Counted from the stretch's first letter, positions 1 through 8,668 are shown. The stretch is DNA of 64,000 nucleotides from Pelagicoccus sp. SDUM812002 (GCF_031127835.1 NZ_JARXHX010000021.1:1-64000); one strand, 5' to 3'. A program made the numbers and translations. The notes: generated from the letters alone by a model not told the origin.

Positions 1-995
1 AGCGAGGCCGACGGTCCGCAGAGGAGTTTGAGCCGCTCGCGGATGTTGTTGAGCCCGATCCCGTGCGACTCAAGGTGGGGGGCGGCAAGTCGCCCGGTAT
101 TGAGTACTTCTAGGACCAGCTTGCCTCGCTCCCCACGGGTGTTGATGACGATTTCCCCTCCCGAAGGAAGTTTCGATAGGCCGTGTTTGATGGCGTTTTC
201 CGCGAGCAGTTGGATGGCCATGGGGGGAATCTCATAAGCGTCGCATTGGGTGTCGGTCTCGATGGAGTAGCGAAGACGGTTCTCCATGTGAATTTTTTCA
301 AGGTCGAGATAGTCGATTACGGTAGCGAGCTCGTCCGCAATCGTGATGGTCTCCACTTGGTTCGACCGCATAGAGCGGCGTAACAGTTCGGAGAGCTTTG
401 TGATGGCATCCCGCGCTTTTTCGGAATCCTCTAGCACGAGGGCACGGATGTTGTTGAGGCAATTAAAGATAAAATGAGGGTTGATTTGCGCTTTGAGGGC
501 GATCAGTTCGGCGTCCTTGACAGCTGCTTGAAGCCGCCACTTTTCGATTTCTTCGCTCTTGTAGTTCCGGATGGCGTGGTAACTAAAGAAAGCCAGCGAC
601 CAGAGCATTAGTATGATCTGGGTTTGGAAGATGTAGATAAATAGGAAAATTATGCTGTACGGACGCTCCACCGTAAAGAGGTCGAAGGGCCAGAACATGA
701 TCAGCGAGACGAGGAGCTGACTAATGGTGGAAATGAGCAGGGTAGAGAGAGCGAGTCGAAAGATGAGCTTGCGAAAGGAGAGACTTATCCAATTCGCGCT
801 CAGCGAATGGTTTCGCAGAAGGTGGGTGGAGAGGAAGAGAATGGCAGCCCCCGAATAGGCGACACCTGCGGTGCTGGTCGCGGGAATGTCCGAAATGAAA
901 TTGCGGTTGGAAATGTATCCGATCGTGCCATACACGCTCCACGTAAGCGTTTGCAGAAGCCAGTAGACGGTTTTCGGTTTAGGGGCGTGTGACAT
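1..995 (-). CDS. LytS/YehU-type sensor histidine kinase (C-terminal end missing)
   Basis: Membrane sensor kinase of the His_kinase (PF06580-like) family, cut by the left window edge. Translating the complement from the ATG at 993-995 gives a long open frame starting MSHAPKPKTVYWLLQ. Several hydrophobic segments follow, then a linker and the H-box INPHFIFNCLNNIRAL with the phosphoacceptor His. An ATPase domain has the N-box-like LLAENAIKHGL and, at the edge, SHGIGLNNIRERL. Kinases of this family usually pair with a LytTR response regulator, which would lie just outside the window; that is inference. The gene starts about 15 nt after a small membrane-protein ORF on the same strand, so they may be co-transcribed. 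The family call is secure; the signal is unknown. Confidence 0.9.
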   Translation of the reverse strand, partial: MSHAPKPKTVYWLLQTLTWSVYGTIGYISNRNFISDIPATSTAGVAYSGAAILFLSTHLLRNHSLSANWISLSFRKLIFRLALSTLLISTISQLLVSLIMFWPFDLFTVERPYSIIFLFIYIFQTQIILMLWSLAFFSYHAIRNYKSEEIEKWRLQAAVKDAELIALKAQINPHFIFNCLNNIRALVLEDSEKARDAITKLSELLRRSMRSNQVETITIADELATVIDYLDLEKIHMENRLRYSIETDTQCDAYEIPPMAIQLLAENAIKHGLSKLPSGGEIVINTRGERGKLVLEVLNTGRLAAPHLESHGIGLNNIRERLKLLCGPSAS

Positions 996-1010
996 TCTAA
1001 TGTGGTGGGC

Positions 1011-1175
1011 TCAACGGTAGCAGGCAGATTGCTTTTTGGATCGTCTCATACCGTTAATCGTGAGGAGTAGCAAAACGATGACAGGTGGTATGAAGCCTTC
1101 GAGAGATTTTCCCAGGAGGAAAGCGATGTACAGGAGAATGCAAAGGGTGAATAGAGAAGCGATTCGGTATTTCAT
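1011..1175 (-). CDS. Small membrane protein, 54 aa, upstream of the kinase
   Basis: A short ORF beginning MKYRIASLFTLC. It has two hydrophobic stretches (about residues 6-22 and 28-41) separated by a GKSLEGF turn, and a basic tail (MRRSKKQ). The pattern fits a two-segment inner-membrane miniprotein with a positive cytoplasmic C-terminus. It ends 15 nt before the kinase start on the same strand, so it may be the first gene of that operon. No Shine-Dalgarno sequence is obvious, but that is common here. I recognise no family. It may be a lineage-specific accessory of the sensor kinase (inference) or a fortuitous ORF. Confidence 0.55.
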   Translation of the reverse strand: MKYRIASLFTLCILLYIAFLLGKSLEGFIPPVIVLLLLTINGMRRSKKQSACYR

Positions 1176-1242
1176 TTTCGATAGATTTTGAGGTTAGGGA
1201 AATCGACTTGCAGGTTTGGGCTCAGCTTGCAGCGTGGTAGGT

Positions 1243-1827
1243 ATGTTTTTGCGAGTGCTTTGGATTTGTTTGGCGACGATCTGTCTGTTGTCCGACTCTC
1301 TAGCCAGCGGGTTGCCCGATGGGCGGTACGCCCCGCGGCGTCCGGGAGAGCCACCTTCTCACCAGCGTTTGCAGCGGCAGAGCTACTCTTCTCAACCGCA
1401 CTACCAGCAACCGCGCCAGACGCAGGCATACAACTACTTCCAGCCGGTTAGACCGCAGTCGGAACCGGTTCAGTACTCCCAGACTCCTCGTCCCTTCACG
1501 CATACGTCGCAGCTGGCAGTTGCATCCCCTAGTCAACGCTTTGCTCCCACCCGTCCTGACGAGAAATGGGGGCGAGCAAGGCCGAAGGAGAAGATTTCGA
1601 CGCGGTCGGTTAAGACCGCCTACAAGATTTACAAGGGGTATCATTCGATCAAGCAGGCGACGGCCGTGGCGCAAGCCAGGCCGGCAGAAGAGCTGTTTGT
1701 GGAAGCTGTGGAAGATACAACGAGCCCTCCAACAATGGCCAAGATTATCACTTATCCGATTAAGCTAGTGGCCAGCGTGATTGTGGAAGTGGTGCGGACG
1801 GTCGCAGTGGATTGGTGGAGGCGTTAG
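1243..1827 (+). CDS. Hypothetical secreted Pro/Gln-rich protein
   Basis: Unrecognised. From the ATG at 1243 the product has 194 residues. It begins with a convincing signal peptide (MFLRVLWICLATICLLSDSLAS), followed by about 90 residues rich in Pro, Gln, Ser, Arg and Tyr that look disordered. Then comes a Lys/Arg-rich stretch and a short hydrophobic helix near the C-terminus (KLVASVIVEVVRTVAVDWW) that could touch a membrane. A longer reading from 1216 adds nine residues but spoils the signal peptide, so I prefer 1243. It stands alone between divergently and convergently oriented neighbours. No catalytic motif is visible. Confidence 0.6.
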   Translation: MFLRVLWICLATICLLSDSLASGLPDGRYAPRRPGEPPSHQRLQRQSYSSQPHYQQPRQTQAYNYFQPVRPQSEPVQYSQTPRPFTHTSQLAVASPSQRFAPTRPDEKWGRARPKEKISTRSVKTAYKIYKGYHSIKQATAVAQARPAEELFVEAVEDTTSPPTMAKIITYPIKLVASVIVEVVRTVAVDWWRR

Positions 1828-1873
1828 CCAGTTTTTTGGCGGTGGGGATACCGTCCGCTTATAGCGATGCCGG

Positions 1874-2728
1874 CTAATCTCTCAGGATCTTATCTAGTTC
1901 TTGGTTAAAGAGCTCGGGGTCGTCCCACATGATGAAGTGTTTTCCGCGTTCACTCATCACGAAGCGGTAGTTAGTGTGTTGAGCGTATTGGGAGCGGAAG
2001 GTGTTTGCTACGCTTTCTTGAGTGGCTCCAAATTGAGCGTAGCCGTACCAGGCTCCTAATACTGTGGTGGGTGTTTGGATTTTGGATACTTTATCGCGCA
2101 GGTCGATGGTGTTGAGTTCGTACATGGCTTGGGCTACGGAGGGGCCGTGGCTTGTTAAGGACATAGCATGCGCGCGATCGATGTTTCTGGGGTCGGTGAC
2201 CATGGTTTGCAGCATCATTTGAAGTTGGGCCTCGTTTTGGCTGCCTTGGCTCGTCATCTCTTTTTGTGCCTTCGCTTGGGCCTTGGTGGTTTCTACGGTC
2301 GCTGTCGGATTCATGACGGCGGGAAGAAAAGGTAGACTATCAACGACCATTAGTTGTGAGGCTATTTCCGGGTGATCGATAGCAAGGGAGAGAGCGATAA
2401 AGCCGCCTAGGCTGTGTCCGACGATGAGCGGTTTTTCGAGGGACTCTTTCTTAATATAACTCGCGAGATCTTCTTTGACGGTGTCGAGAAGAGGCTCGTT
2501 CACTGCCAAGGGTGGAGTACCTGCGAATCCAGCGATGCTAAGAACGTGGCATTCATAGGAGTCGCTGTATCGAGCGACTGCCTCGTCCCAGACGCTACCG
2601 TCGCAGGCGAGGCCCGGGATAAATAGGATTGGAGCGCCTGAGCCGCTGACTTTCACCTCGAAGCTAGGAGTTGCGAATGCGGCTTGGGCGAGGCATAGGA
2701 TAGATGTGAGTATGAGTTTTTTCTTCAT
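1874..2728 (-). CDS. Secreted alpha/beta-fold hydrolase
   Basis: A 284-residue protein with a signal peptide (MKKKLILTSILCLAQAAFA) and an alpha/beta hydrolase core. The oxyanion-region motif LFIPGLACDGSVW is followed by the nucleophile elbow GHSLGG with Ser about residue 107. An acidic residue could come from the VLGAWYG...QFG region, and the catalytic His is probably in ERGKHFIMWDDP. The length and order of motifs fit the Hydrolase_6/Abhydrolase_1 group; the substrate cannot be read from sequence. Export to the periplasm is predicted from the signal peptide. It is monocistronic as far as visible, with its start facing the LysE gene. Confidence 0.88.
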   Translation of the reverse strand: MKKKLILTSILCLAQAAFATPSFEVKVSGSGAPILFIPGLACDGSVWDEAVARYSDSYECHVLSIAGFAGTPPLAVNEPLLDTVKEDLASYIKKESLEKPLIVGHSLGGFIALSLAIDHPEIASQLMVVDSLPFLPAVMNPTATVETTKAQAKAQKEMTSQGSQNEAQLQMMLQTMVTDPRNIDRAHAMSLTSHGPSVAQAMYELNTIDLRDKVSKIQTPTTVLGAWYGYAQFGATQESVANTFRSQYAQHTNYRFVMSERGKHFIMWDDPELFNQELDKILRD

Positions 2729-2890
2729 TGGATTAGAATCGGTTTATTGAACACCCTTAATCTGCGGGTTAATCGATCGTTTGTGAGGTGGTTTCGTGGG
2801 AGCGGTCGAAATCGAGGGCTAAGCGGTTACGGATGAGGACTTGAGAATTCGCGCTGGCAAGTCTCTCGATCTCTGGCAGTAGAGAGAGGG

Positions 2891-3520
2891 GTGTTTGAGG
2901 CTTCTCAATGGTATGTCTTCGTTGGCGCGTCCGTGGCGTTGGTTGCGGTGCCGGGTCCTGCAGTAGCATTCATAGTGGCTAGGAGTGTCGCTGATGGCAG
3001 GAGGGCCGGATGTGTTACTGCCAGTGGTATTTGCCTCGGAAACCTGATACATGCGATCGCCGCTGCTTGGGGCGTTTCCGCTTTGATCGCCTCGAGCAGA
3101 TGGGCCTTGGATGGGGTGCGTTACGCTGGCGCTGCGTATTTGATATACCTCGGTGTGCTCGGTCTACTAGGGAGTCGGAAGAACTCACAGGGTTTAGGAG
3201 TGAAGCAGGTCCGGTCTGGGCGGTCCGACTTTCTGAGAGGAATATTAGTAGCCTTGCTAAATCCCAAAGTGATTCTTTTTCTCTTAGCTTTCCTGCCGCA
3301 GTTCGTCGATCCGACTCGTGGTGAAGTGAGCATGCAGCTTCTGGTATTGGGCATGGCTTTTGTGGGGATCGGCTGGTTGGGAGATAGCGCTTGGGCTTTG
3401 CTTTCAGGAAGCTTAGCGGGAGCGGTTTCGAAAGCGGCTCCGTCTCGATGGTTGGCTGTGTTGTCGGCCTTGTTTTTTATCGCTTTAGGTGTGTTGACTG
3501 TGTTTTCGGGATTAGACTAA
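2891..3520 (+). CDS. LysE/RhtB-family amino-acid exporter
   Basis: A 209-residue integral membrane protein with about six hydrophobic segments and typical LysE-family signatures: an N-terminal VALVAVPGPAVAFIVARSVADGRRAG and, after it, GICLGNLIHAIAAAWGVSAL. The middle contains LLNPKVILFLLAFLPQFVDP, the conserved loop of RhtB-like exporters. Members of the family export amino acids or related small metabolites by proton antiport; the substrate here is unknown. The start is GTG at 2891, preceded by the purine-rich AGAGAGGG, which acts as a plausible ribosome binding site. It is divergent from the hydrolase gene. Confidence 0.9.
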   Translation: MFEASQWYVFVGASVALVAVPGPAVAFIVARSVADGRRAGCVTASGICLGNLIHAIAAAWGVSALIASSRWALDGVRYAGAAYLIYLGVLGLLGSRKNSQGLGVKQVRSGRSDFLRGILVALLNPKVILFLLAFLPQFVDPTRGEVSMQLLVLGMAFVGIGWLGDSAWALLSGSLAGAVSKAAPSRWLAVLSALFFIALGVLTVFSGLD

Positions 3521-3761
3521 GACGCCACCGTAAGCACTGATCGTTTTTCGAGCTTGCTCTTTGGGAGTCAAAGGATTGGCTGCCTTCGAATGTCTAAACT
3601 GCCGTTAGCCAATTCTCAGCAAAACGAAGCGCTTATGCTCCGTTCGCTTGTGGCTGTATCCAAATGGTCTGTTTCTGGTCTCGATAAGACCCGTCACGTG
3701 GCCCATTGCGGTAGGGAAGGTTTATTCAGATAGTCGATACACGATAAGTATCTGTTTCTAT
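3521..3761 (+). other. Intergenic stretch before a strong terminator, possible sRNA
   Basis: No ORF with coding character and no tRNA fold was found here. The stretch is bounded on the right by a strong forward-oriented terminator 240 nt after the LysE stop. It is either a long 3' UTR of that gene or an independent small RNA. No promoter could be assigned with confidence. Confidence 0.3.
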
Positions 3762-3802
3762 AAAGCCCCTGCTGCTCTCTGAGTCAGCAGGGGCTTTTTG
3801 TT
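3762..3802 (+). terminator. Rho-independent terminator
   Basis: A perfect 13-bp stem (AAAGCCCCTGCTG paired with CAGCAGGGGCTTT) with a 10-nt loop, followed on the + strand by TTGTTTT. This is the best terminator hairpin in the window. It lies 30 nt before the MFS gene start. Confidence 0.85.
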
Positions 3803-3832
3803 TTCACGCATTGCTCGAAACCATGACGTAAA

Positions 3833-5023
3833 ATGAAATCCCCCGTCCAATCCCTAAAGGAACTCTCGATTGAAATTAGTTCCCTGCCGCAACCTGTTTT
3901 CGTGCTGGTGCTTGGTCAGTTCTGCAATCGCTTTGGCGCTTTTGTCTTTCCCTTCTTCGGCCTTTATCTGAAGGATAAATCATTCGAACTATCGGAAATT
4001 GCTGGTGTCATGGCGGCATTGGGGACGGGACATTTTCTGGGACCGATCGCTGGAGGGTATCTCGCAGATTCGATTGGGCGTCGCAATACGATCGTGGTTT
4101 CATTGCTCGCGAGTGGGAGCTCTTTGATTGGGATGTATTTTGTAGACAACTACATCCTATTGCTGGTTGTGGGGGCTTTTTATGGATTTTCCGTTTTCAT
4201 CTTTGGAGCGCCTGCTAGCGCTTTGTTGACTGATCTTGTTCCGGAGGAGAAGCGGGTGACTGCGTTCGCTCTCTTTCGTTTGGCGATCAACGCTGGTTTC
4301 GCGGCCGGACCTGCGGTGGCGGGCTTTCTTTATGTGAAGTCGCCGATGCTAATCTTCCTGGGAGATGCCTTGACGACATTCCTATTTGCAGGCCTCGCTT
4401 ACTTTTTCTTGCCGCATGGATTGCGTAGCATCGAAGGCAAGGCGACTTTCCGTGGAGTAGTGGATAACTGGCGCAATGCGGTGGTGGATGCTTTTGGCAA
4501 CCTTCGTTTCCGCAGGTTCCTGATGGCGGTGCTTTTGATGGGTGTGTCCTTTTCCCAGATCTTTACCTTGCTCTCAATTTATGCTTCGGACCGGGGGCTT
4601 TCGCCAGCAACTTACGGTTGGATAATGGGGTTGAATGGGTTGCTCATCATCTTCGTAGAGATTCCTGCGGTGCAATGGTTGAAAGGACGGGACCCGCGTA
4701 ACGTTCTGATGGTCGGCTATGCCTTGATTGGCGTGGGGTGCTTAATTTTCGGCTTTGCGGAAACGCGGACGGGATTTGTTTGGGCCATGATCGTCTTCAC
4801 GATTGGCGAAATCGTGGCTCTGCCGATAGGTATGGCATACAGTAGTAGCCTAGCTCCAACGGCATATCGCGGCCGCTACTTCGGGCTGCGAGGCATGACT
4901 TGGGCGGCTAGCAACCTGATCGCAAGTGGGGGAGTCTGGCTCTACGGGCATATGGGGGCTTCTTGGTGGCTGCTCTCCGGCGTTTTTGGCGTTGCGGGAG
5001 CATGGGTCATTCGCAGAGAGTGA
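3833..5023 (+). CDS. Major facilitator superfamily transporter
   Basis: A 396-residue protein with about 12 hydrophobic segments and an MFS motif-A-like loop (GGYLADSIGRRNTIVV) between the second and third helices. A second half begins near residue 220 after a hydrophilic central loop. It resembles drug/metabolite exporter-type MFS proteins (DHA1-like), but the substrate cannot be inferred. It has its own start at ATG 3833, just after a terminator, so it should be transcribed independently. Downstream lies the promoter/operator of the BlaI-type gene. Confidence 0.9.
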   Translation: MKSPVQSLKELSIEISSLPQPVFVLVLGQFCNRFGAFVFPFFGLYLKDKSFELSEIAGVMAALGTGHFLGPIAGGYLADSIGRRNTIVVSLLASGSSLIGMYFVDNYILLLVVGAFYGFSVFIFGAPASALLTDLVPEEKRVTAFALFRLAINAGFAAGPAVAGFLYVKSPMLIFLGDALTTFLFAGLAYFFLPHGLRSIEGKATFRGVVDNWRNAVVDAFGNLRFRRFLMAVLLMGVSFSQIFTLLSIYASDRGLSPATYGWIMGLNGLLIIFVEIPAVQWLKGRDPRNVLMVGYALIGVGCLIFGFAETRTGFVWAMIVFTIGEIVALPIGMAYSSSLAPTAYRGRYFGLRGMTWAASNLIASGGVWLYGHMGASWWLLSGVFGVAGAWVIRRE

Positions 5024-5047
5024 TCGCTCTTAAATTTTATCTAGGCC

Positions 5048-5078
5048 TTGACTATTTACTACAACCGTAGTCTGTTAA
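5048..5078 (+). promoter_or_regulatory. Promoter with BlaI-like dyad operator
   Basis: A -35-like TTGACT at 5048-5053 is followed by a perfect inverted repeat ACTAC-AACC-GTAGT at 5058-5071, then a weak -10 candidate around 5072-5078 (TGTTAA). BlaI/MecI/CopY repressors bind TACA/TGTA-type dyads placed between or over promoter elements, so this is a plausible autoregulatory operator for the gene starting at 5097. The motif is seen directly; the binding is inferred. Confidence 0.6.
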
Positions 5079-5096
5079 CTGTCTCGTTTTAATGCT

Positions 5097-5468
5097 ATGG
5101 AAAAAGGCCCCAAAATATCCGATGCAGAATGGGAAGTGATGAAGGTAGTCTGGGATCATGCCCCAATGACCGCTACTGAGGTTCTCGACCTGCTGCCCCA
5201 TGATCAATGGAAGCAAAAGACTGTTAACACCTTCTTGGCTCGTTTGGAGCAGAAGGGAGTTATAGAGTCTCAACGCGAAGGACGCGCCAATGTCTACTCC
5301 TGCCTTCTCAGCGAAGGGGAGTGCCGACGGACCGAGGGAAGCCATTTCCTTAGCAAAGTGTTTCGGGGCAAGGTTGCTCCGATGATGCTCCACTTCATCG
5401 AGAACGAAGAGTTGTCTGATGGTGAATTGGATGAGCTAAGAGCGATCCTCGACCGGAAGGCAAAATAA
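5097..5468 (+). CDS. BlaI/MecI/CopY-family transcriptional repressor
   Basis: A 123-residue winged-helix repressor. The N-terminal half matches the BlaI pattern: ISDAEWEVMKVVWDHAPMTATEVLDLL, then the recognition region WKQKTVNTFLARLEQKGVIESQREGRANVYSC. In BlaI and MecI, cleavage of the repressor by the partner peptidase relieves repression. The next gene encodes such a peptidase starting one base after this stop, so the pair forms a classical sensor/repressor operon. A dyad operator lies 26 nt upstream of the start. There is no beta-lactamase gene beside it, so the regulated target is unknown. Confidence 0.93.
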   Translation: MEKGPKISDAEWEVMKVVWDHAPMTATEVLDLLPHDQWKQKTVNTFLARLEQKGVIESQREGRANVYSCLLSEGECRRTEGSHFLSKVFRGKVAPMMLHFIENEELSDGELDELRAILDRKAK

Positions 5469-5469
5469 C

Positions 5470-6954
5470 ATGGCTGATTTATTTTGGTCCTACTGGGATG
5501 CATCCGTACGCTTTGCGTTGCTGAGCTTTTTTATGCTCTTGGCCATACCGGCGCTAAGGCGTTGGCTTTCGCCGAAGCTCCTTTGCTGGGCTTGGGCTTT
5601 GTTGGTGATCCGGCTTTCGCTTCCAATCGCTTTGCCGTTTAGCCACAGCATATTTAACCTCAGCGAAAACTTGCAGCCTTCGACTTGGACCAGCGTTTTG
5701 CGTAGTGGTGTCGTGGAGTCCGGTTGGGGCGAAACCTTGCTGCCCGATTTTCGTACGCAAGACGAGCTCATCAAGAGCACCATGGTCGGATTCTCATGGG
5801 AGAACGCTCTGGTATCGCTTTGGGCGATAGGCATCTTGGTTTTGTTGGCTAGACTGCTGGTGAACGCTATTCGCCTGCACCGTTTTTTTGGTAGGGCCGA
5901 GCGAATCAACTCGGGTCGTCTTTATGACATTTTCAAGGACACGCGTCGCCGCTTCGGAATTCATGCGAATGTACCATTGCTCGTATCGAAGGATGTGAAG
6001 ACTCCGGGTATCGCAGGCATTTTCAATCCTCGTGTGGTTATTCCAAAGGTGCTGGCGGACGAGTTAAGCGACGAGGAGATTCGCTGCGTACTGCTGCACG
6101 AGCTTACCCACTTTAAGCGAGGCGACCTTTTCTTACATCATCTGCTGATGCTTGTCTGCTTCGTGCACTGGTACAATCCGTTGGTTTGGTTGGTTTTTCG
6201 CCAGTTCAAAATCTCCATGGAACAGGCCTGTGATGCGGACGTGGTCAACACGGTCAGCATCACCACCGTACGCGACTATGGAATGACCTTGCTGCACGTG
6301 ATGCAGCGCTGCCGTGGTTCATTGGTTTCGCCCGCGGGAGCGCTTTGCCTGCTCGGCAATCGCAAAGCGAGTGCCCTGCGGGATCGGATTCATCTGATCG
6401 CAAGCCCTCGGCGTTCCGCCCCTTTGTTTGCGATTCTCGGCTTAGGGCTCTTTGGAGCCTCCTTCGTTTATTCTATCACGGAAGAAGCGGAGGTTGAAAA
6501 CGAGGCGGAACGTTTGTTGGGTCTGACTCGGTTCTCCGGTTCGGCATTCTTTCGCTTAACGGGTCAGGATCGCGATCGGACTGAGGACATCGAAATCGGC
6601 CGACTGCTCGATTCCGCGCTGATGAGTAAGCCGCGCAGCTGGTTGCAGGAAGTCGATGTTAGCCCGCTAGCCGGACGCGAGGTGATTGCTCGCGTAACGT
6701 ATGAAGTAGATGCCGGCAGCGAAGACCAGGATTTCTGGATTTCGGTCAAGAACGAGGAAGGCCGAATCATAAATCGGGCGTCTACATCCTTAGTGAGCGA
6801 TGCTGGGTCGGATGTCCGCTTCATGGACTTGAGGCTAGGTCTGGCGGCGAGCGCTCGAGAGATAGACTACGGCCTTAGCTCGAGCGGTGCCTCGGGGATT
6901 TGGCTTAGGTCATTCGATTTGATAGAACCCTCGGGAAGATCAAGAGAGAGATGA
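5470..6954 (+). CDS. BlaR1/MecR1-type M56 membrane metallopeptidase lacking a penicillin sensor domain
   Basis: A 494-residue membrane protein. About three hydrophobic segments precede the cytoplasmic gluzincin motif HELTH (H210, E211, H214), and EQACDADV (E251) supplies the third zinc ligand. A further transmembrane segment lies near residue 320. This is the M56 family, which cleaves BlaI-type repressors after a signal. The C-terminal ~165 residues lie beyond the last membrane segment and carry no SxxK/KTG motifs of the penicillin-binding sensor seen in true BlaR1, so this is probably not a beta-lactam sensor. Start ATG 5470 lies one base after the repressor stop. Confidence 0.9.
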   Translation: MADLFWSYWDASVRFALLSFFMLLAIPALRRWLSPKLLCWAWALLVIRLSLPIALPFSHSIFNLSENLQPSTWTSVLRSGVVESGWGETLLPDFRTQDELIKSTMVGFSWENALVSLWAIGILVLLARLLVNAIRLHRFFGRAERINSGRLYDIFKDTRRRFGIHANVPLLVSKDVKTPGIAGIFNPRVVIPKVLADELSDEEIRCVLLHELTHFKRGDLFLHHLLMLVCFVHWYNPLVWLVFRQFKISMEQACDADVVNTVSITTVRDYGMTLLHVMQRCRGSLVSPAGALCLLGNRKASALRDRIHLIASPRRSAPLFAILGLGLFGASFVYSITEEAEVENEAERLLGLTRFSGSAFFRLTGQDRDRTEDIEIGRLLDSALMSKPRSWLQEVDVSPLAGREVIARVTYEVDAGSEDQDFWISVKNEEGRIINRASTSLVSDAGSDVRFMDLRLGLAASAREIDYGLSSSGASGIWLRSFDLIEPSGRSRER

Positions 6955-6960
6955 TTTCTA

Positions 6961-6992
6961 AAGCCGTATCGGAAATGATGATACGGCTTTTT
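6961..6992 (+). terminator. Rho-independent terminator after the BlaI/BlaR1-type operon
   Basis: A perfect 10-bp stem AAGCCGTATC/GATACGGCTT with a 9-nt loop, then TTT, beginning six bases after the peptidase stop codon. It closes the two-gene operon. Confidence 0.8.
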
Positions 6993-7077
6993 GGTGACTT
7001 TTTCTAGAAGGCTCGTACCGCCGGATTTCGGTAATTCTGGGTTGTGGGAAGCCTGTTTGTATCTATGATCATACTAG

Positions 7078-8139
7078 ATGGAGCAAGTGCAGGAAAAGCA
7101 GGCCGGAAGGGGTGCAAATTCCAATCCGAAGAACCGCTTCGAGCGGCTGGAGATCCTTGTGGATGATGAGGCACACCAGGAGGACCGGCCGCGGTTGAGA
7201 ACCCGTTTTTACGACGACGCGTCTGAGTCGATCATCACTTACAATTCCAGCCCTGACATTCCGTTTGATGCGAGTTTGAATCCTTATCGCGGATGCGAGC
7301 ACGGCTGTGCCTATTGCTACGCTCGGCCGACTCACGAGTATTTAGGCTTCTCGGCGGGCCTTGATTTCGAGAGCAAGATTCTAGTGAAGCGACGGGCGCC
7401 GGAGCTTCTGAAAAAGGCGTTATCGGCGAGCAAATGGAAACCGCAGTTGGTCGCCATGAGCGGGGTGACGGATCCTTACCAGCCGGTAGAGAGGCAGCTC
7501 TCTTTGACGAGAAGTTGTTTGGAGGTTTTGTTGGATTTCCGGAATCCGGTGGGGATTGTCACCAAAAACCGGCTGGTTGCTCGCGATGCGGACCTACTGG
7601 CTGAGATGGCGAGTTTGGATCTCTGCAACGTGTCAGTCTCGCTAACGACGTTGAACGCAGAATTGGCCCGCGTGATGGAGCCGCGCACCAGTTCGCCGAA
7701 AGGGCGGCTTGAGACGATCTCAACCTTGGCTTCTGCTGGGGTCCCGGTCGGCATCATGATCGCTCCCGTGATCCCAGGATTGAACGATCACGAGATCCCC
7801 GCTATTTTGAAGGCAGCCAAGGAAGCGGGGGCGAGCTTCGCGACCTATATTCTGCTTCGTCTACCTCACGGGGTGAAGGATGTATTTTTTGATTGGATGG
7901 ATCAGGCCTATCCTTCCCAGCGAAACAAGGTGGAAGGCCGTTTGCGGGAGCTGCGTGGAGGGCAGTTGAATCGGACGGAATTCGGTGAACGTTTTTCCGG
8001 TAAGGGAATTTTTGCTGACCAGATCAGGCAGCTGTTTCAGGTGAGCCTAAGACGGGAGGGACTCTCTTCGGAATCTCCAACGGTGAAGACGAGCCATTTT
8101 CGACGAGCGGAGTCGCCTCAGATGGAGTGGGAGTTTTGA
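7078..8139 (+). CDS. PA0069-family radical SAM protein
   Basis: A 353-residue radical SAM enzyme of the SplB-like COG1533 group, usually called PA0069 family. The cluster motif is CEHGCAYC (CX3CX2C) inside NPYRGCEHGCAYCYARPTHEYLG, near residues 75-90. Later motifs include AMSGVTDPYQPVE, the VSLTTLNAELARVMEPRTSSPKGRL region and IMIAPVIPGLND. The [4Fe-4S]-AdoMet chemistry is well supported; the substrate of this family is not established as far as I know. Start ATG 7078 is the first in frame. It stands alone between two terminated or convergent units. Confidence 0.93.
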   Translation: MEQVQEKQAGRGANSNPKNRFERLEILVDDEAHQEDRPRLRTRFYDDASESIITYNSSPDIPFDASLNPYRGCEHGCAYCYARPTHEYLGFSAGLDFESKILVKRRAPELLKKALSASKWKPQLVAMSGVTDPYQPVERQLSLTRSCLEVLLDFRNPVGIVTKNRLVARDADLLAEMASLDLCNVSVSLTTLNAELARVMEPRTSSPKGRLETISTLASAGVPVGIMIAPVIPGLNDHEIPAILKAAKEAGASFATYILLRLPHGVKDVFFDWMDQAYPSQRNKVEGRLRELRGGQLNRTEFGERFSGKGIFADQIRQLFQVSLRREGLSSESPTVKTSHFRRAESPQMEWEF

Positions 8140-8149
8140 GGTGGACAGT

Positions 8150-8668
8150 CTAGTCTCCCTCTGGGAAATCGGGCGCAGTGAATCGACGGACCTTGTCTTT
8201 GTAGATACGGATTTCTCCTTCTACAGGCTCTCCGGTACCTTCGAGGTCGCCGCGGTAGTAAAGGATTTCGTCGGTGTCGCGGCGCACTGAAAATTTGCGG
8301 GTGGTAGGTTCCCCGAGGGCATCGATGACCTCATCGACGGTGAGACCCGTCGAGATGCTATCCCAAGAGCTCGGCGAGGTCCAAGCGCCGCTGGCACGCA
8401 CTTCCGCTTTTTTCAGCTCGATACGCATGCTGTCGAAAAGGTTTTTGCGCTGTTGGGGCTTGATGTCCGAGCTTTGCGATTCGAGAGCTGCGACTGGGGG
8501 AACATCCGAATTTTCCAAGTTGGCGATCCGCTCCTCCAAATTGGCAACTTGCTGACGGAGCGCCTGTAACTCGACTAGTACTTGATCGAGCTTTTCCTCG
8601 GCGTGCAGCGATTGGAAGGATGCTAGGTAGATAGCGAGACACAGAACGTACGGGATTTTTCGAAACAT
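8150..8668 (-). CDS. Secreted coiled-coil protein with SmpA/OmlA-like domain
   Basis: A 172-residue protein with a signal peptide (MFRKIPYVLCLAIYLASFQSLHA). A short heptad coiled coil follows (residues 25-55, LDQVLVELQALRQQVANLEERI). The C-terminal module has GLTVDEVIDALGEPTTR, the hallmark of SmpA/OmlA (BamE-like) folds, then an ILYYRGDLEG strand. In other bacteria this domain appears in outer-membrane assembly lipoproteins, but there is no lipobox Cys here. A periplasmic structural role is therefore only a guess. It converges with the radical SAM gene, ending 11 nt from its stop. Confidence 0.75.
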   Translation of the reverse strand: MFRKIPYVLCLAIYLASFQSLHAEEKLDQVLVELQALRQQVANLEERIANLENSDVPPVAALESQSSDIKPQQRKNLFDSMRIELKKAEVRASGAWTSPSSWDSISTGLTVDEVIDALGEPTTRKFSVRRDTDEILYYRGDLEGTGEPVEGEIRIYKDKVRRFTAPDFPEGD

